A DNA stretch of 64,000 nucleotides from Cladocopium goreaui (Eukaryota > Sar > Dinophyceae > Suessiales > Symbiodiniaceae), in assembly GCA_947184155.2 (NCBI GenBank), contig CAMXCT020003702.1:80001-144000 (forward strand), given 5' to 3'. Positions within the stretch are counted from its first letter, which is position 1, and every line of letters starts with the position of its first letter. A program made the position numbers and the translations under genes. Shown here piece by piece: positions 10,914 to 21,465 of this stretch. The notes beneath the pieces were generated by a model. The model ran no database searches and was not told where the DNA came from. It was given only the letters and a program-made list of their open reading frames with translations.

Positions 10914-10987
10914 CTCAGGAGGTCGAACCTCAAACAGCCCGGGTCAATCGCCTTATCTCTGGAACCCATGGCATCTTGCTCCATGGC
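10914..10987 (-). CDS. ABM paralogue 1, exon 2
   Basis: Reads AMEQDAMGSRDKAIDPGC then LRFDLLRDRD: the SR..PGC.RFDLL core of the ABM domain. It begins after AG (10989-10988). The exact donor is uncertain: the exon may end a few codons earlier, after LRFDLL or LRFDLLR. In paralogue 2 the same stretch is split between SRNK and EIEPGC. Confidence 0.72.
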
Positions 10988-11995
10988 CTCAAACAGCGGG
11001 ATTTTTGTGTTTTTTTGATGCTTGTTATTATAGTGAATTATTAGTATACATTAACTGTTAATATAACTAGATGCTTATTAAAAAGATGCTTATTATATTA
11101 ACTGTTAATATAGTATACTATTGGTTGATGGATAATCATAAAGTATAAATATATTTCGTCCTAAAATATAACAATAGCTTAAATCCAGAAATCATATAAA
11201 TTATGATTATGATATGGTCGGGTCTATTGTAAAATTCCAGTTTTTGGGATAACTGACTATTAACCGGTAGATTATTGTGGAAATAACAATTATCATAGTG
11301 GAATTATTCAGAACCACATACTGTATATTACACAAACGGTTAGCGCAAATATAGCCTATTTTTTGTCGGATGAATTTCAATAACATAGAGCTCGAAATCT
11401 CCTATTCGTGGAAGAAATCATGAAACATCCCCTATTTGTAATCCTATCTTTTGAAGGAGGATTTTGCAGTAATGATTATCACCATCGTCCCCTATTATTT
11501 TCATGAAAATCTACTTACCCTACTTTGAGCCAGAACATCCTCTTTGTAAACAGGATGAATGGGTGAAAGTCCAATTTTCAACGAAACCAAGGCTACAAAC
11601 TACTTGATGTCTGGGATGCTCATCCAAGAAATGTGGCAAATCCAGTCATAAAGCCATGATTTCGGGGGTTGTGAGAAACAAAAAATGGTCTGTCAGGTGT
11701 GATTTCAATCATCCATTTCCAGTAAACTCAATACTCAAAGCAGGGGATGGCAAGTCATTTCCAGTCATCATTCCTGGTTCGTGGGGGGGTTGAAAACGCC
11801 GAAAATGCGCTACCGTGGTATGTCAGGTTGTAAACTGCGCCCGAAAGAAACAACACAAGTCTATACAATCTATACATTAAGAAAAGGACGCCTCAAGGAG
11901 GTAAAACCAGCCCTTTTTTTTCGTAGACGGATGGCAGGTCGCATGTGGATGATGGGATCTGGTCAAATTTGATGTGAAAACCTAGCAGAGCGCAC

Positions 11996-12064
11996 CTTGA
12001 GGAAGTCATCGATCCGGTCCGCTTTGATGTCCACCGTGACCAGCACAGCGCTTCCGACACTCAT
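11996..12064 (-). CDS. ABM paralogue 1, exon 1 with start codon
   Basis: Begins ATG at 12064 and reads MSVGSAVLVTVDIKADRIDD then FLK, followed by GTGCGC (GT donor). It is the beta strand and first helix of an ABM domain, co-linear with exons 1 and 2 of paralogue 2 but without the 71-nt intron found there. The four exons of paralogue 1 run in order on the minus strand from 12.06 to 9.4 kb. Paralogue 2 follows about 1.5 kb further on, so this is a head-to-tail tandem pair. Confidence 0.72.
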
Positions 12065-12374
12065 CGCGTCATAGGAAAAGATATGGACGAACTAAGGATT
12101 GAAGCTTTGCGGCAGCGATCATGAGGATAGTGATTTCATCATTGGATAGAATCATCACTGTAGTGAGACTGCAGTGTATATTTATGATGGTAATCATTAC
12201 TAAGGAATAGCATCATTAGTGTTATAAACATTAGTACAGTTTTGTTAAATCAAAGGCATTACTGGGACTATCATTGCGATTTCTATCAGCGTTATTATCG
12301 CCAATTATTGTGCTCATCGATGGATTCTCATCATGATCTTTGCCATTTGTAATGCATCATCATTATCATGGTGA

Positions 12375-12487
12375 TACCATCTGGTTATTTAAGATAGCCA
12401 TGGAAAATCACCATGCTATTAATAGGTAAACCATCTATTTCAATGGGCCATCTATACCATGGCTATGTAACAAATAACCAGAGGGTA
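12375..12487. repeat. MITE family A copy
   Basis: TACCATCTGGTTATTTAAGATAGCC left; ATGGCTATGTAACAAATAACCAGAGGGTA right. Confidence 0.85.
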
Positions 12488-12557
12488 ATAATAACACTTG
12501 GTGTTCAATGGGATGTATCTTCAATATTTGGCCGAACCTTGATTTTCACACTTCTCT

Positions 12558-12661
12558 TACCCTCTGGTGAACTAACATAGCAATGGAAAATCACAATTTT
12601 TAATGGGAAAATCCACTATAAATAGCCATTTTCCATTGCTATGTTAGTTCACCAGAGGGTA
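12558..12661. repeat. MITE family A copy with perfect 34-bp arms
   Basis: The outer 34 bases on each side (12558-12591 and 12628-12661) are exact reverse complements, flanking a 36-bp centre. TA stands at both extremes, consistent with a TA target duplication as in Tc1/mariner-type elements. This is the best-preserved copy in the window. Confidence 0.95.
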
Positions 12662-13084
12662 ATCTTATCTTTTGGGCCCATTTGAGACAGGGATTCAATG
12701 AACACATGGTCTCCACCACTTAATGCCTTAATGTTTGATCACCCCCGTGTCTTGGTAAACACCTCATAAACATTCCCATGTTTTGGTGAACATCCCCCCA
12801 AAAATCCCATCAACATACCGTGAACGTACCATCAAAATATCATGAAAATTCGAGATCTATGGGGTTTTGTGGGGATGTTTCTATATCATACCAGGAACAT
12901 ATCATCATCCATAGAAAAATTCCCCCCAGTTCTCCTTGCTCATCCGTCGCCAGTGTTCCCTCACAATGAGGGTATGCTCCACAGCTGGCTCTGCCTCAGC
13001 CTGCTGAAACCGCTGAAACTTCGGACCATCGGAACAATGGCAACAGAAATAAATGGTATACACACACCAAGTGACAGAGGAGAA

Positions 13085-13245
13085 TATATATATATATAAC
13101 ACAAAAAACACTATACATCCATATCCATATCCATATCCATATCTATATCTATATCTATATCTATCTATCTATCTCTATATATATATATTGAGGAATATAT
13201 ATATATATGGATATAGACATAGATATAGATATGGATATGGAGGTT
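13085..13245. repeat. TATATC/CCATAT microsatellite forming a large inverted repeat
   Basis: A block of ATCCATATCCATATC turning into CTATATCTATATC is followed by its near reverse complement GATATAGATATGGATATGG, around a TATATA-rich centre. Confidence 0.85.
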
Positions 13246-13367
13246 TCCAATCCATGGGGGTACCGGCCTTCAGGATCTTCCAGGCGCGACTCAGCAGCAG
13301 TAAGGCCTTGGGCTTTCAGATCTTTCAGCGACGGAGATTCGTCAGACCTGTTTTTCCTCGGGTTGTT

Positions 13368-13535
13368 TGATGGGGTTCAATGGGGTTTAATGGGGTTTAA
13401 TGGGGTTTAATGGGGTTTCATGGGGTTTCATGGGAATTTAATGGGAATTCAGGGTCTTTAATGAGAATTTCATGGGAATTTTGTGGGGGTTCAATGGGAA
13501 TTTAATGGGAATTTAGTGGGATTTTATGGTATATA
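13368..13535. repeat. GGGGTTTAAT minisatellite
   Basis: TTCAATGGGGTTTAATGGGG units of about 11 bp repeat about six times, then decay into AATGGGAATTTAATGGG. Confidence 0.85.
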
Positions 13536-13553
13536 GTGGGATACATGATGCTA

Positions 13554-13670
13554 TACCCTCCGGCCATTTAACAGTTTGGTATGGAACATGGCCCATCTAT
13601 AAATGATTTATGATGATTGACCGAAATCAACAATGGTGAATCTCCATAGCTACGGTTAATAACCATCAGA
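13554..13670. repeat. degenerate MITE family A copy
   Basis: Left end TACCCTCCGGCCATTTAACAG. The right end is eroded (GCTACGGTTAATAACCATCAGA). Confidence 0.6.
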
Positions 13671-14006
13671 AATACTTTTTAGCCAGATCTATCAAATCAA
13701 ATATGTTAGAAATGAAAGATATGGCTTCACTGATTTGTTTGATTATATATTCATAGAATTGGATGATGGGAAAATTGAAACCGGAAAGCCTTATATTTGA
13801 TGGTAAAAACCATGGTTTCCGGTTAAGATTTTCCCTTCAACCAATCCATTGATATAGATATCTAAACACGGCTTCCAGATGTTTCACTGATAGAACGAAC
13901 AAACGACACAGAGATGGATGGATTACGTAGGTAGGTCGATAGATAGGTAGATTACTTATAGTGCATAATGTGGAATACATATCATCAACTCAATCATGTG
14001 GTTAAA

Positions 14007-14104
14007 AGAATGCCATAAACCAGCTATGACTGGGAATGGTATTTATACCATCCATTTATGGTGATGACTTGGGGATGGTGTATTGTTGTTTTAACCACAT
14101 ATTA
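14007..14104. repeat. degenerate MITE family E copy
   Basis: The internal TGACTGGGAATGGTA...ACCATCC and the right end TTGTTGTTTTAACCACAT resemble the family E elements at 59.8 and 63.0 kb. Confidence 0.45.
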
Positions 14105-14119
14105 ATATATATATATATA

Positions 14120-14223
14120 CTGGTTGGTGGTTTCAACCCCTCTGAAAAATATGAGTCAGTTAGGATGATGAAATTCCCGATATATGGAAAGTCACAAAAT
14201 TCATGTTCCAAACCACCAATCAG
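14120..14223. repeat. MITE family B copy
   Basis: CTGGTTGGTGGTTTCAACCCCTCTG left, TCATGTTCCAAACCACCAATCAG right. It is the left part of a longer block duplicated at 42.0 kb. Confidence 0.9.
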
Positions 14224-14310
14224 TATATAGTTTATTATAATATATCAAATAGTCTTAATCTACACATGGCAATGGCAATGTGCATGCGTCATTGTATTGC
14301 ACAAGATACA
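14224..14310. repeat. segment duplicated at 42128-42211
   Basis: TATAGTTTATTATAATATAT through CATTGTATTGCACAAGAT is shared with the downstream flank of the family B copy at 42020, with only a few substitutions. The MITE and its flank were therefore copied together. Confidence 0.85.
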
Positions 14311-14384
14311 CCTCCAAAGGTTGCTGAACTCCACCCATCCGTATATATATATATATCATATACCATTGTGATAAATATATTATC

Positions 14385-14433
14385 ATCTATAAATGGCTTA
14401 TTTTCCATGGCTATGTTAAACAACCAGAGTGTA
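14385..14433. repeat. MITE family A right-half fragment
   Basis: ATAAATGGCTTATTTTCCATGGCTATGTTAAACAACCAGAGTGTA. Confidence 0.7.
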
Positions 14434-14444
14434 ATATATCTATA

Positions 14445-14539
14445 TACCCTCCAGTAAATTAACATAGACCCTAGCAGATAGGGGTTGGAAGATTAGTTTC
14501 CACTCAAAATTGGCTAGTTTCAGGGTCTATGTTAATTTT
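14445..14539. repeat. MITE family A variant with AACATAGACCCT arms
   Basis: AAATTAACATAGACCCT and AGGGTCTATGTTAATTT are exact 17-bp reverse complements. The internal GATTAGTTTCCACT segment is shared with the copy at 43786. Confidence 0.85.
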
Positions 14540-15859
14540 CTATATATATATATATACTAATCACATTATACGACTATTGTTTTAACCACATTATACCACT
14601 ATTAACCACTATTAACCAGTATTAAATTCCATTATTATTAGCATTAATATGAACTATGAATATATACTACATATACATTATGAAAATATTATTGTTCCAA
14701 CCACATTATTATTATTTGCTAATTATTGTTTTAACCACATTAATATATATATATATATATGAACTAACATTATGAACCATGATTATAAACTAATATTATT
14801 AACCATATATATTAAGCATTATTAATCATATATATTACACAGCACATTACGGTGGATTTTTCGACACGTCCCAACTGGGCATCCCGACAGGGATGAGCTG
14901 CTTCAGGCGTAGTTTGTAGCAATGCTCCTGCGTCATCGTCATGTCTTGCCCGGATGAAAATGCTGGTTTTTCACCATCAAATGGTGGGATTTTATGGCAT
15001 ATAAATAAATATATAGCATCATATATACATATGTACATATGTATAATATGTGAGATAAATAAGAACATTTATCACCATTTCAGTTGTAATGGTATAGTTA
15101 TGATGGGATAAATGGTATAGTTATAATGGCCAGTTCAACTGGTGGTTAAATGGGATATTAATATATACGCATCACATATCAGAACATATCAAATAGAAAT
15201 TGTATCAGATATAAGTTATGGATTTTTAAAAAATGGGTACCCCAAACCCATAGGTTTTCCCATTAAAAGTTACCAATGCAGTGCAAACGTAGAGATACCT
15301 GGAACCCTATGGCGAGCCCTGATCGAAAAGTGAAGCTTCACGATTTTAAGGGGGGATTTATTTCTCTATCTTTGCTGGGATGACTATATACATATATCTA
15401 CTACGAGTTGAAGCTTGGCAGTGCTCAATCTCAACAGAAATCGCGCACATCAATCTGAATGGCAAGGCGTCACCGGTTTTTGTGTACCAAACATGGGTTC
15501 AATTGAAACCATCTAACGTCTGGACGGAACATGGTCCATTTCTGCTTTACCAACAGCAGATTAAAACGGATGATTTTCCATCGCTCAAATTACCGGTAGG
15601 TGTATCACATTTCCCATATTTTTTGTTGCTTCAATCTTCTCATGAGTCACCATAAAATGGAGTAAACCTCGATTTGACCTGTTCCACCATTCTTGTTGCT
15701 TGAATCAAGGTGAATCCCCATCAATCACCATAAACATCTCCATATTTTTACCTTGGACCCAACCCCGGAACCCCGGTTAGGAGCCTCCAATGCCCGCCCC
15801 AAATGCGCCAAGTGCGTGGCATCATCCTGGCGAAAAGGGGAAAAGGGGGGCTTCCACTG

Positions 15860-16025
15860 TAGAGTTCTCCATGGATCTACGAAACATGGAAAGCAAAGAT
15901 CCATCCGAAAACATAGACTTTTTTTGAAACTAACAATGCAGAATATACATATATACATATATATCATATATATATATATGTATATATATATGTATATATA
16001 TATAGCTCTAGACTCTATATATTGA
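15860..16025. repeat. TATATA-rich tract
   Basis: The densest part, at 15950-16005, is ATACATATATATCATATATATATATATG. Confidence 0.8.
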
Positions 16026-17539
16026 TGTTTCAACCGTAGATCTCCCCAAAGCAATGAATAGATGACATGGCTATCTCCGGTTGACTTCGTCGGCATCCCA
16101 GCAAAGACCTGGCGCTTGGCGCCTCGTCCAGAAAAGTTGATGCGACCATTTGACCCAGCTCCTGTGGCATGACATGGATGGATGGGTGTAGCGCAATAAT
16201 AATGGTTAATAATGGTTAATAATGGGTCAAAATCGATGTCTACATGTCCTGTCTGCATTGTCTGAGTGCAACGCGTTTGCCACTTTCTACACTCCAAAAA
16301 TCCGTCACATGGCGAAAATTCTTGCAGTTTGATGAGTTTCCTAGCATTTCCACCCTCCATGGCTAGTTCAAACACTTCGCCTAGCTCTACACCAGCGTGG
16401 CGTCTGGTGGACTATAAGGCATCCGTCCTCGATCAACGCTGTCACCTTCTTGCTTTTAAGGGCCTGCACCAGTTTTGGGATGTGTGGCACATGTTTTCTT
16501 GGGAAAAAGTTTTAAACATATTTAAAAAGATGCAAAGAATTGCAAGACCATGTGACTTCGGACACATTTTTTGACTGTAACAGCAGGCTATTTTTTTTGG
16601 TCCACAATCCTCCTCTTCTTTGCTTCTCTTTTGCACCCACCAGCTTTCACTGGGAGGCCTCCACAGGGCCGCTGCTCCTTGATGGTACCCTAAAATCCAA
16701 CGGTTTATCTCTCAAAAATTGCCATAACTTCGAGATCCTCCACGTTTTGGATAAACTTATATACAGTACCCCCATGTTGCTGGTTTATCTCTGTATGCCA
16801 CTATACTCCAAAATCGTTGGCGAACATCCTCAGGGAGAAAACCCATCGCATATTTCATTTTTTCCATAAATATCCATGAACTGGAATATATGTATATAGA
16901 TATATATACACATATACATATATATATATATATATGATATGTGGAAATGACATATTCCAAATTAGTTCCCCACATTCACCATTGTTTGTTACTGACCCGC
17001 CGTTTTTTGAGTCATTTGCCGCCTCTCAGGTGCTTCTGGTTTACCCAATATTCTCACCTACAGGAATCCAGAAGCAGTGAGAACATGGGATTTACAGGGG
17101 ATTTATATGGGATTCATATGGACATTTTATATGGCATTTATATGGGATTCAAAGGTTTCTTTGGTTAAACTTCTATTCAAAGTAAGTAGATGTAAGTGGG
17201 TTGAATTCCAACTGTACGTTGCCCCTACTGAATTCATCCCCAGAAATTCCTGGGGATGAGCCACGGCCGTGACGTGCAAAGTGATCCAACGTCACTGGAG
17301 TTTGTCGCGTTTCAAAAAATAGCGACTTTGAAAGACGACCTCATCCATTCAACTCTTTTTAACCCTGAGCTGTATGATATCATATGTAAAATACAGTGTA
17401 AAAACAACAATTTCCATATCCATACGAATAAAATGCAATTGGCTTCCGGGGAACCCTCAGCCTTCACCCTATATATATACATACATATATCATATATATA
17501 TAATACACATAACTTACATAACTAATACAATCAGGCAAT

Positions 17540-17690
17540 TTTTTTTCGCCCTTCTTGGGATGCTCCGTCTCAGCTGAGGCACTGCTTTTTTCAAAGCATT
17601 GACGTTCTCTGGAAAGATCTCCCCAGGACCACAGGAACTGGCGGCGGGAGATGGGGCTGGGATGGGCTGAAACCTGACATGGTGTACCCT
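17540..17690 (-). other. exon-like island
   Basis: The minus frame reads GPGEIFPENVNALKKAVPQL followed by RRSIPRRA, preceded by a Pro/Ala/Ser-rich linker. GC content is well above the flanks. No family is recognised. Confidence 0.4.
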
Positions 17691-17789
17691 CCGGTAATCT
17701 AACATAGCTATGGAAAATGTACCATTTATAGATGATTTACCTATTGCAGATGGTGATTTTCCATAGCTATGTTAGTTTACCAGAGTGTA
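17685..17789. repeat. MITE family A copy
   Basis: TACCCTCCGGTAATCTAACATAGCTATGGAAAAT left; ATTTTCCATAGCTATGTTAGTTTACCAGAGTGTA right. Confidence 0.9.
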
Positions 17790-18800
17790 TCTCCCTCCTG
17801 AACAAAAGAGCGACACGAGAGGATATGGAATGAGAGGTCCCAAAAAACCCCAAACCCATCATTTTGCACATCTTTGCAGCGTTGAAAACTTCCGTGTCAC
17901 AACATGGCATCCCATGATATTCCCATTAAGCCCCCAAGGAAATCCCCGTTGAACCGGTCAAATCCTTAGTCGCTGCGTCTCCCATTCAAACCGTCGTTGT
18001 TTTTTGACTTCGGGGGCTTTCCATCTCCGATTTTCGAACCTTGAAACCCATTGGTTCATGAAGATTCTGTATTCTTGGATTATGCAAATCCCCAATAATT
18101 ATAGGGGTATTTTTCATAACCCCCAAACTAATCATCAACCAAGCATCATTTTAAAGTTATATCTACTCATATCTCCATAGTTTGATGGTGACATACCTTC
18201 ATCCTGCGGTTCAACATCCATTAAATAACAGTGTTCGTCAGAAAATCTCCATTAAATCACATTATGACCCCATTAAACCATACTAAACCATCATTTTGCT
18301 GATTAAACACCTGTGATTCACCATATTAAACCACCATTTTTTCTGACACCCGAGCCCTGAGGACATCACATTAGCATCTCCACTTCTGGGGGACGAATCG
18401 GACCTGCATGGCACCAGCAGACGATCAGTGGCGCGCAGACGAGGCAGTGGTGAATGAAATGTTTCAACCATGATCCTTTTAAACGTCTTAATCATCAAAA
18501 TATATGGTGAGATATATGGTGATATCAAATACACAACTCATGATTTGTTTTTTGTTCTAGTTGTAAGATCAGTTTCTTTCAAAGATTGCAAGGCGGCCTC
18601 TGTCCCTGCTAAAATTGGTTTTGCAAGTTCGAACACATAACATACATACTGGTATCATGTTTGAAACAAGCTACGTTGCTGGGTCAGTTTGAAACATATT
18701 GAAATCCTGGCTTTTGAGCCAACAAATGGCACAGTAACAATACAGTATAGCTGAGGGCTGATCCAAGTTGTTCAAAATAGATGGCTACATTATACATTGA

Positions 18801-18912
18801 TACCCTTTGGTTATGACTAACATAGCCATGGTATAGATGGCCCATAGAAATAGAGGTTTACCTATTAAAAACATTGTGATTTTCCATTGCTATGTTAAAT
18901 AACCAGATGGTA
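18801..18912. repeat. MITE family A copy
   Basis: TACCCTTTGGTTATGACTAACATAGCCATGG left; TTGCTATGTTAAATAACCAGATGGTA right. Confidence 0.88.
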
Positions 18913-18953
18913 AAAACATTGATCATATCAACGGAAGAATTTAACATACATCA

Positions 18954-19042
18954 CTGGTTGGTGGTGCAATAACCATCTTGAAAAATATGAAAGACATCCC
19001 ATGTATTATGGAAAATAACACATGTTTGAAACCACCAACCAG
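18954..19042. repeat. MITE family B copy, short variant
   Basis: CTGGTTGGTGGTGCAATAACCATCTTG left, ATGTTTGAAACCACCAACCAG right. The same variant recurs at 52215. Confidence 0.85.
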
Positions 19043-19708
19043 ATCAACTCTGATTCAAGATGATGTCATGAACTAAAATCGTGACACCCCACCACGAGCT
19101 TGCCTGCTGAACTCGTCTCATCCTTCGGAGCGGAGATTTGCTGTGGAGTCCTCAGCCATATCACCGAAATACTGCTTGAAGAAGATATATGTATATCATA
19201 TCATATACTAGTATACCAATGTATACCATTATTTCACAACCCATATTTGCCATATATCAACAGTTAACCATCAAATTCCGAAATGGCTTAGTTCACAGTC
19301 GCGCTGAAGCAGGGTGGGGCAGGCTGATCAACCATTGGGTTTAGAAAATCCTTTGGCCACAATTTGGGGGGACCCCGATTCTGGGGACACACCCAACGGG
19401 GGCTTGTCTGTGTATATATACACACATATAAATATAATTATATATATATGTATTTATATGATGTATATACATATACATATCCTGAAAATGCTTATCTTTA
19501 AGAGGAACACGATTAGTTTAACGAGTGGACGGAATCTCGGGAGCCAACATATGTATGGACCCACAGCTAACGTTGTTCCCAAATCAGTTGACCCATATTT
19601 TCGTGCTTAAGACTTACCTCACGTTGTTGGTTAATCCCTGATGTTGTTGTCGGAAAACGGGGTATGCCCCAGAAAGCTTTGATGTCTTTTTTTCAATGTG
19701 AAAATTAT

Positions 19709-19820
19709 CTGGTTGGTGGTTTGAACCCCTCTGAAAAATATGAGTTCGTCAGTTGGGATGATGGCATTCCCAATGTATGGAAAGTCATAAAATTCCATGG
19801 TTCCAGTCACCACCAACCAG
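19709..19820. repeat. MITE family B copy
   Basis: CTGGTTGGTGGTTTGAACCCCTCTG left, CATGGTTCCAGTCACCACCAACCAG right. Confidence 0.88.
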
Positions 19821-20116
19821 TGATTATTAACCATTAACCATCATTAACCACTATTATTGGTGTATAATCCATTTTTAACCATCATTAACCACTATTATTC
19901 ACCATCATTAACCAGTTATGATAGACATCAGATTTTTTTGGGCTCAAACCCAACCGCAGGGTTACCCTCTGTCGTCTCTCTATTTCATGGAATTCCCCGA
20001 ATGGGTTGTGATGATCCCACTATTAAACCATGTTAAACCACTATAGCTCACCATAAATCCCATTAAATCACCATTAAATCCCATTAAACCGCCATTAAAT
20101 CCAATATATTTGGATA

Positions 20117-20223
20117 TACCCTCTGGTAAACTAACATAACTATTGAAAATTGCCCATTTAGTTCGTTGATTTACCTATTAAACATGGTGATTTTCCATAT
20201 TTATATTCGTTTACCAGAGGGTA
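20117..20223. repeat. MITE family A copy (first of tandem pair)
   Basis: TACCCTCTGGTAAACTAACATAAC left; CATATTTATATTCGTTTACCAGAGGGTA right. Confidence 0.9.
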
Positions 20224-20453
20224 ATCATCAACCAACCATCTCAGTTACATCCACAAAACATCCCCACGAACTAATCATGAAACAACAGGGAATTTGGCAG
20301 TCTCCAAAAATCCCTTCATCCGTTTCAGCAACCCCTCATTAATTCATACTAAACCACCATTAAACCATGTTAAACCACTATAACTCACCATCAATCCCAT
20401 TAAATCACCCTTAAATCCCATTAAACCGCCATTAAATCCAATATATTTGGATA

Positions 20454-20559
20454 TACCCTCTGGTAAACTAACATAGCTATTGAAAATTGCCATTTAGTTC
20501 GTTGATTTACCCATTACAAATGGTGATTTGCCATGGTTATGTTAGTTTTCCAGAGGGTA
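20454..20559. repeat. MITE family A copy (second of tandem pair)
   Basis: TACCCTCTGGTAAACTAACATAGC left; CATGGTTATGTTAGTTTTCCAGAGGGTA right. Confidence 0.9.
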
Positions 20560-20899
20560 ATATCCTATTAAATTTCATTAAACCACCATAAACCCTCATT
20601 AAATCACCATTTTCCTATGGTTTTCCTATGGTTTAGCTATGATAATCCCACCATTAATAAACCACCATTTTTTCTTCCACCCATTGGTTTCTCCGCTTCT
20701 GAGCTCCCCAGGCCGCCGAATCGTCCATTCACAGCGTGCGCGCTGCACGTTGACCTCGGCGTCGGTACATCCATATCCACTTAGCTAAGATGACAACAAA
20801 ATGAACTTTCAGATATTTCATCTATTTTCTTGTCCGCATTTTTCAGCCATATATTGTATATAATCCATATATCATCCATATAAATCAGCATTTTTTTTC

Positions 20900-21030
20900 C
20901 AGGTGAAGTCACCATTCTGCACGATGAAACCATTGGCATCTCGTCATTCGTCCGGTCTTCGGCGTCCCGGGCGTGGCGCATGGGCCGCAGTTCTTGGCGT
21001 CGAAAGGAGTCGGTTCCAGGCCAGGAAGAG
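20900..21030 (-). other. GC-rich exon-like island
   Basis: The minus frame reads ELRPMRHARDAEDRTNDEM; another minus frame (PFDAKNCGPCATPGTP) is also open. It lies just upstream of the retrotransposon locus. No family is recognised. Confidence 0.35.
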
Positions 21031-21111
21031 ATCTGCAATGGTGATTTCATGGTGATTTCATGGTGATATTAATGGGATATGAAACCAATGGACATTCATG
21101 GGACTTAATGG

Positions 21112-21180
21112 AATATAGTATTGCCAATATCTCCCATTGCATCCAATTCTATTCCCATTTTCAATGTATAATTACTATAT
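21112..21180. repeat. 69-bp segment shared with 39945-40014
   Basis: ATATAGTATTGCCAATATC through AATTACTATAT is near-identical at both places. Here it runs directly into a family C MITE; at 40.0 kb it runs into a family F element. Confidence 0.85.
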
Positions 21181-21295
21181 CTGGGTAAATTATAATATTT
21201 CACTAACCTGAATTGTTGGGCCATTTGGGGATGATTTCCCTATAAAAACCATGATTTCCAGTGAGGGAGACCAGTGAGGTCGTTATAATTTACCC
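21181..21295. repeat. MITE family C copy, interrupted by the retrotransposon
   Basis: CTGGGTAAATTATAATATTTCACTAACCTG through GAGGTCGTTATAATTTACCC. The family's final bases (AG) lie on the far side of the retrotransposon at 31586-31587. The element was therefore inserted into the right end of this MITE. Confidence 0.9.
21280..21295. repeat. target-site duplication, element 3' side
   Basis: TCGTTATAATTTACCC, repeated exactly at 31570-31585. Confidence 0.92.
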
Positions 21296-21315
21296 TTTTC
21301 CTCGCGATGAGGGGT

Positions 21316-21344
21316 CCGACACCCTACTGGAAGTGAAGTGTCGG
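21316..21344 (-). other. 3'-UTR hairpin of the retrotransposon
   Basis: CCGACAC (21316-21322) pairs with GTGTCGG (21338-21344) around a 15-nt loop. A second GC-rich inverted word (GGCC...GGCC) lies at 21343-21356, and CCTC/GAGG flanks GCGAT at 21300-21312. Structured 3' ends of LINE RNAs often serve as reverse-transcriptase recognition sites; that role is inferred here. Confidence 0.6.
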
Positions 21345-21465
21345 CCTTTGCCGGCCACCAGAAGTGGAATGGCTAAAAATGTACCATGAAAAAACGCCTA
21401 GCCTAAGGACTCTAGGTGAAGTTCAAGAACAGCAAGTCACCTGCATGTGGGAGCTCCTCCGTTGT

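Larger units (their letters stand above)
20026..20559. repeat. tandem duplication of about 337 bp, each unit ending in a MITE A
   Basis: TTAAACCATGTTAAACCACTATA through CCAATATATTTGGATATACCC occurs at about 20026-20120 and again about 337 bp later. Each is followed by a family A element (20117-20223 and 20454-20559). The two MITE copies differ by several substitutions and a short indel. Confidence 0.85.
12940..20770 (-). other. scattered minus-strand exon-like islands
   Basis: Between repeats lie short GC-richer patches whose best frame is on the minus strand: 12940-13030 (AEAEPAVEHTLIVREHWRRM), 13265-13360 (SPSLKDLKAQGLTAAESRL), 15755-15850 (DDATHLAHLGRALEAPNRG), 16065-16150 (GRINFSGRGAKRQVFAGM), 16395-16480 (IPKLVQALKSKKVTALIEDG), 18340-18450 (LPRLRATDRLLVPCRSD), 19095-19190 (FKQYFGDMAEDSTANLR) and 20700-20770 (TDAEVNVQRARCEWTIRRPG). 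I do not recognise a family. They could be exons of one or more genes upstream of, and co-directional with, the ABM pair. Frames are ambiguous because each island is shorter than 150 bp. Confidence 0.35.

Noticed and set aside
10905-10935. GGTCGAACC as a tRNA B box
   Set aside because: It lies inside an ABM exon on the other strand and no cloverleaf or A box is present.
14847-14950. A third ABM copy (DDDAGALLQTTPEAAH)
   Set aside because: Only DDDA and TT agree; the flanking FYE strand and WADFK helix are not found near it.
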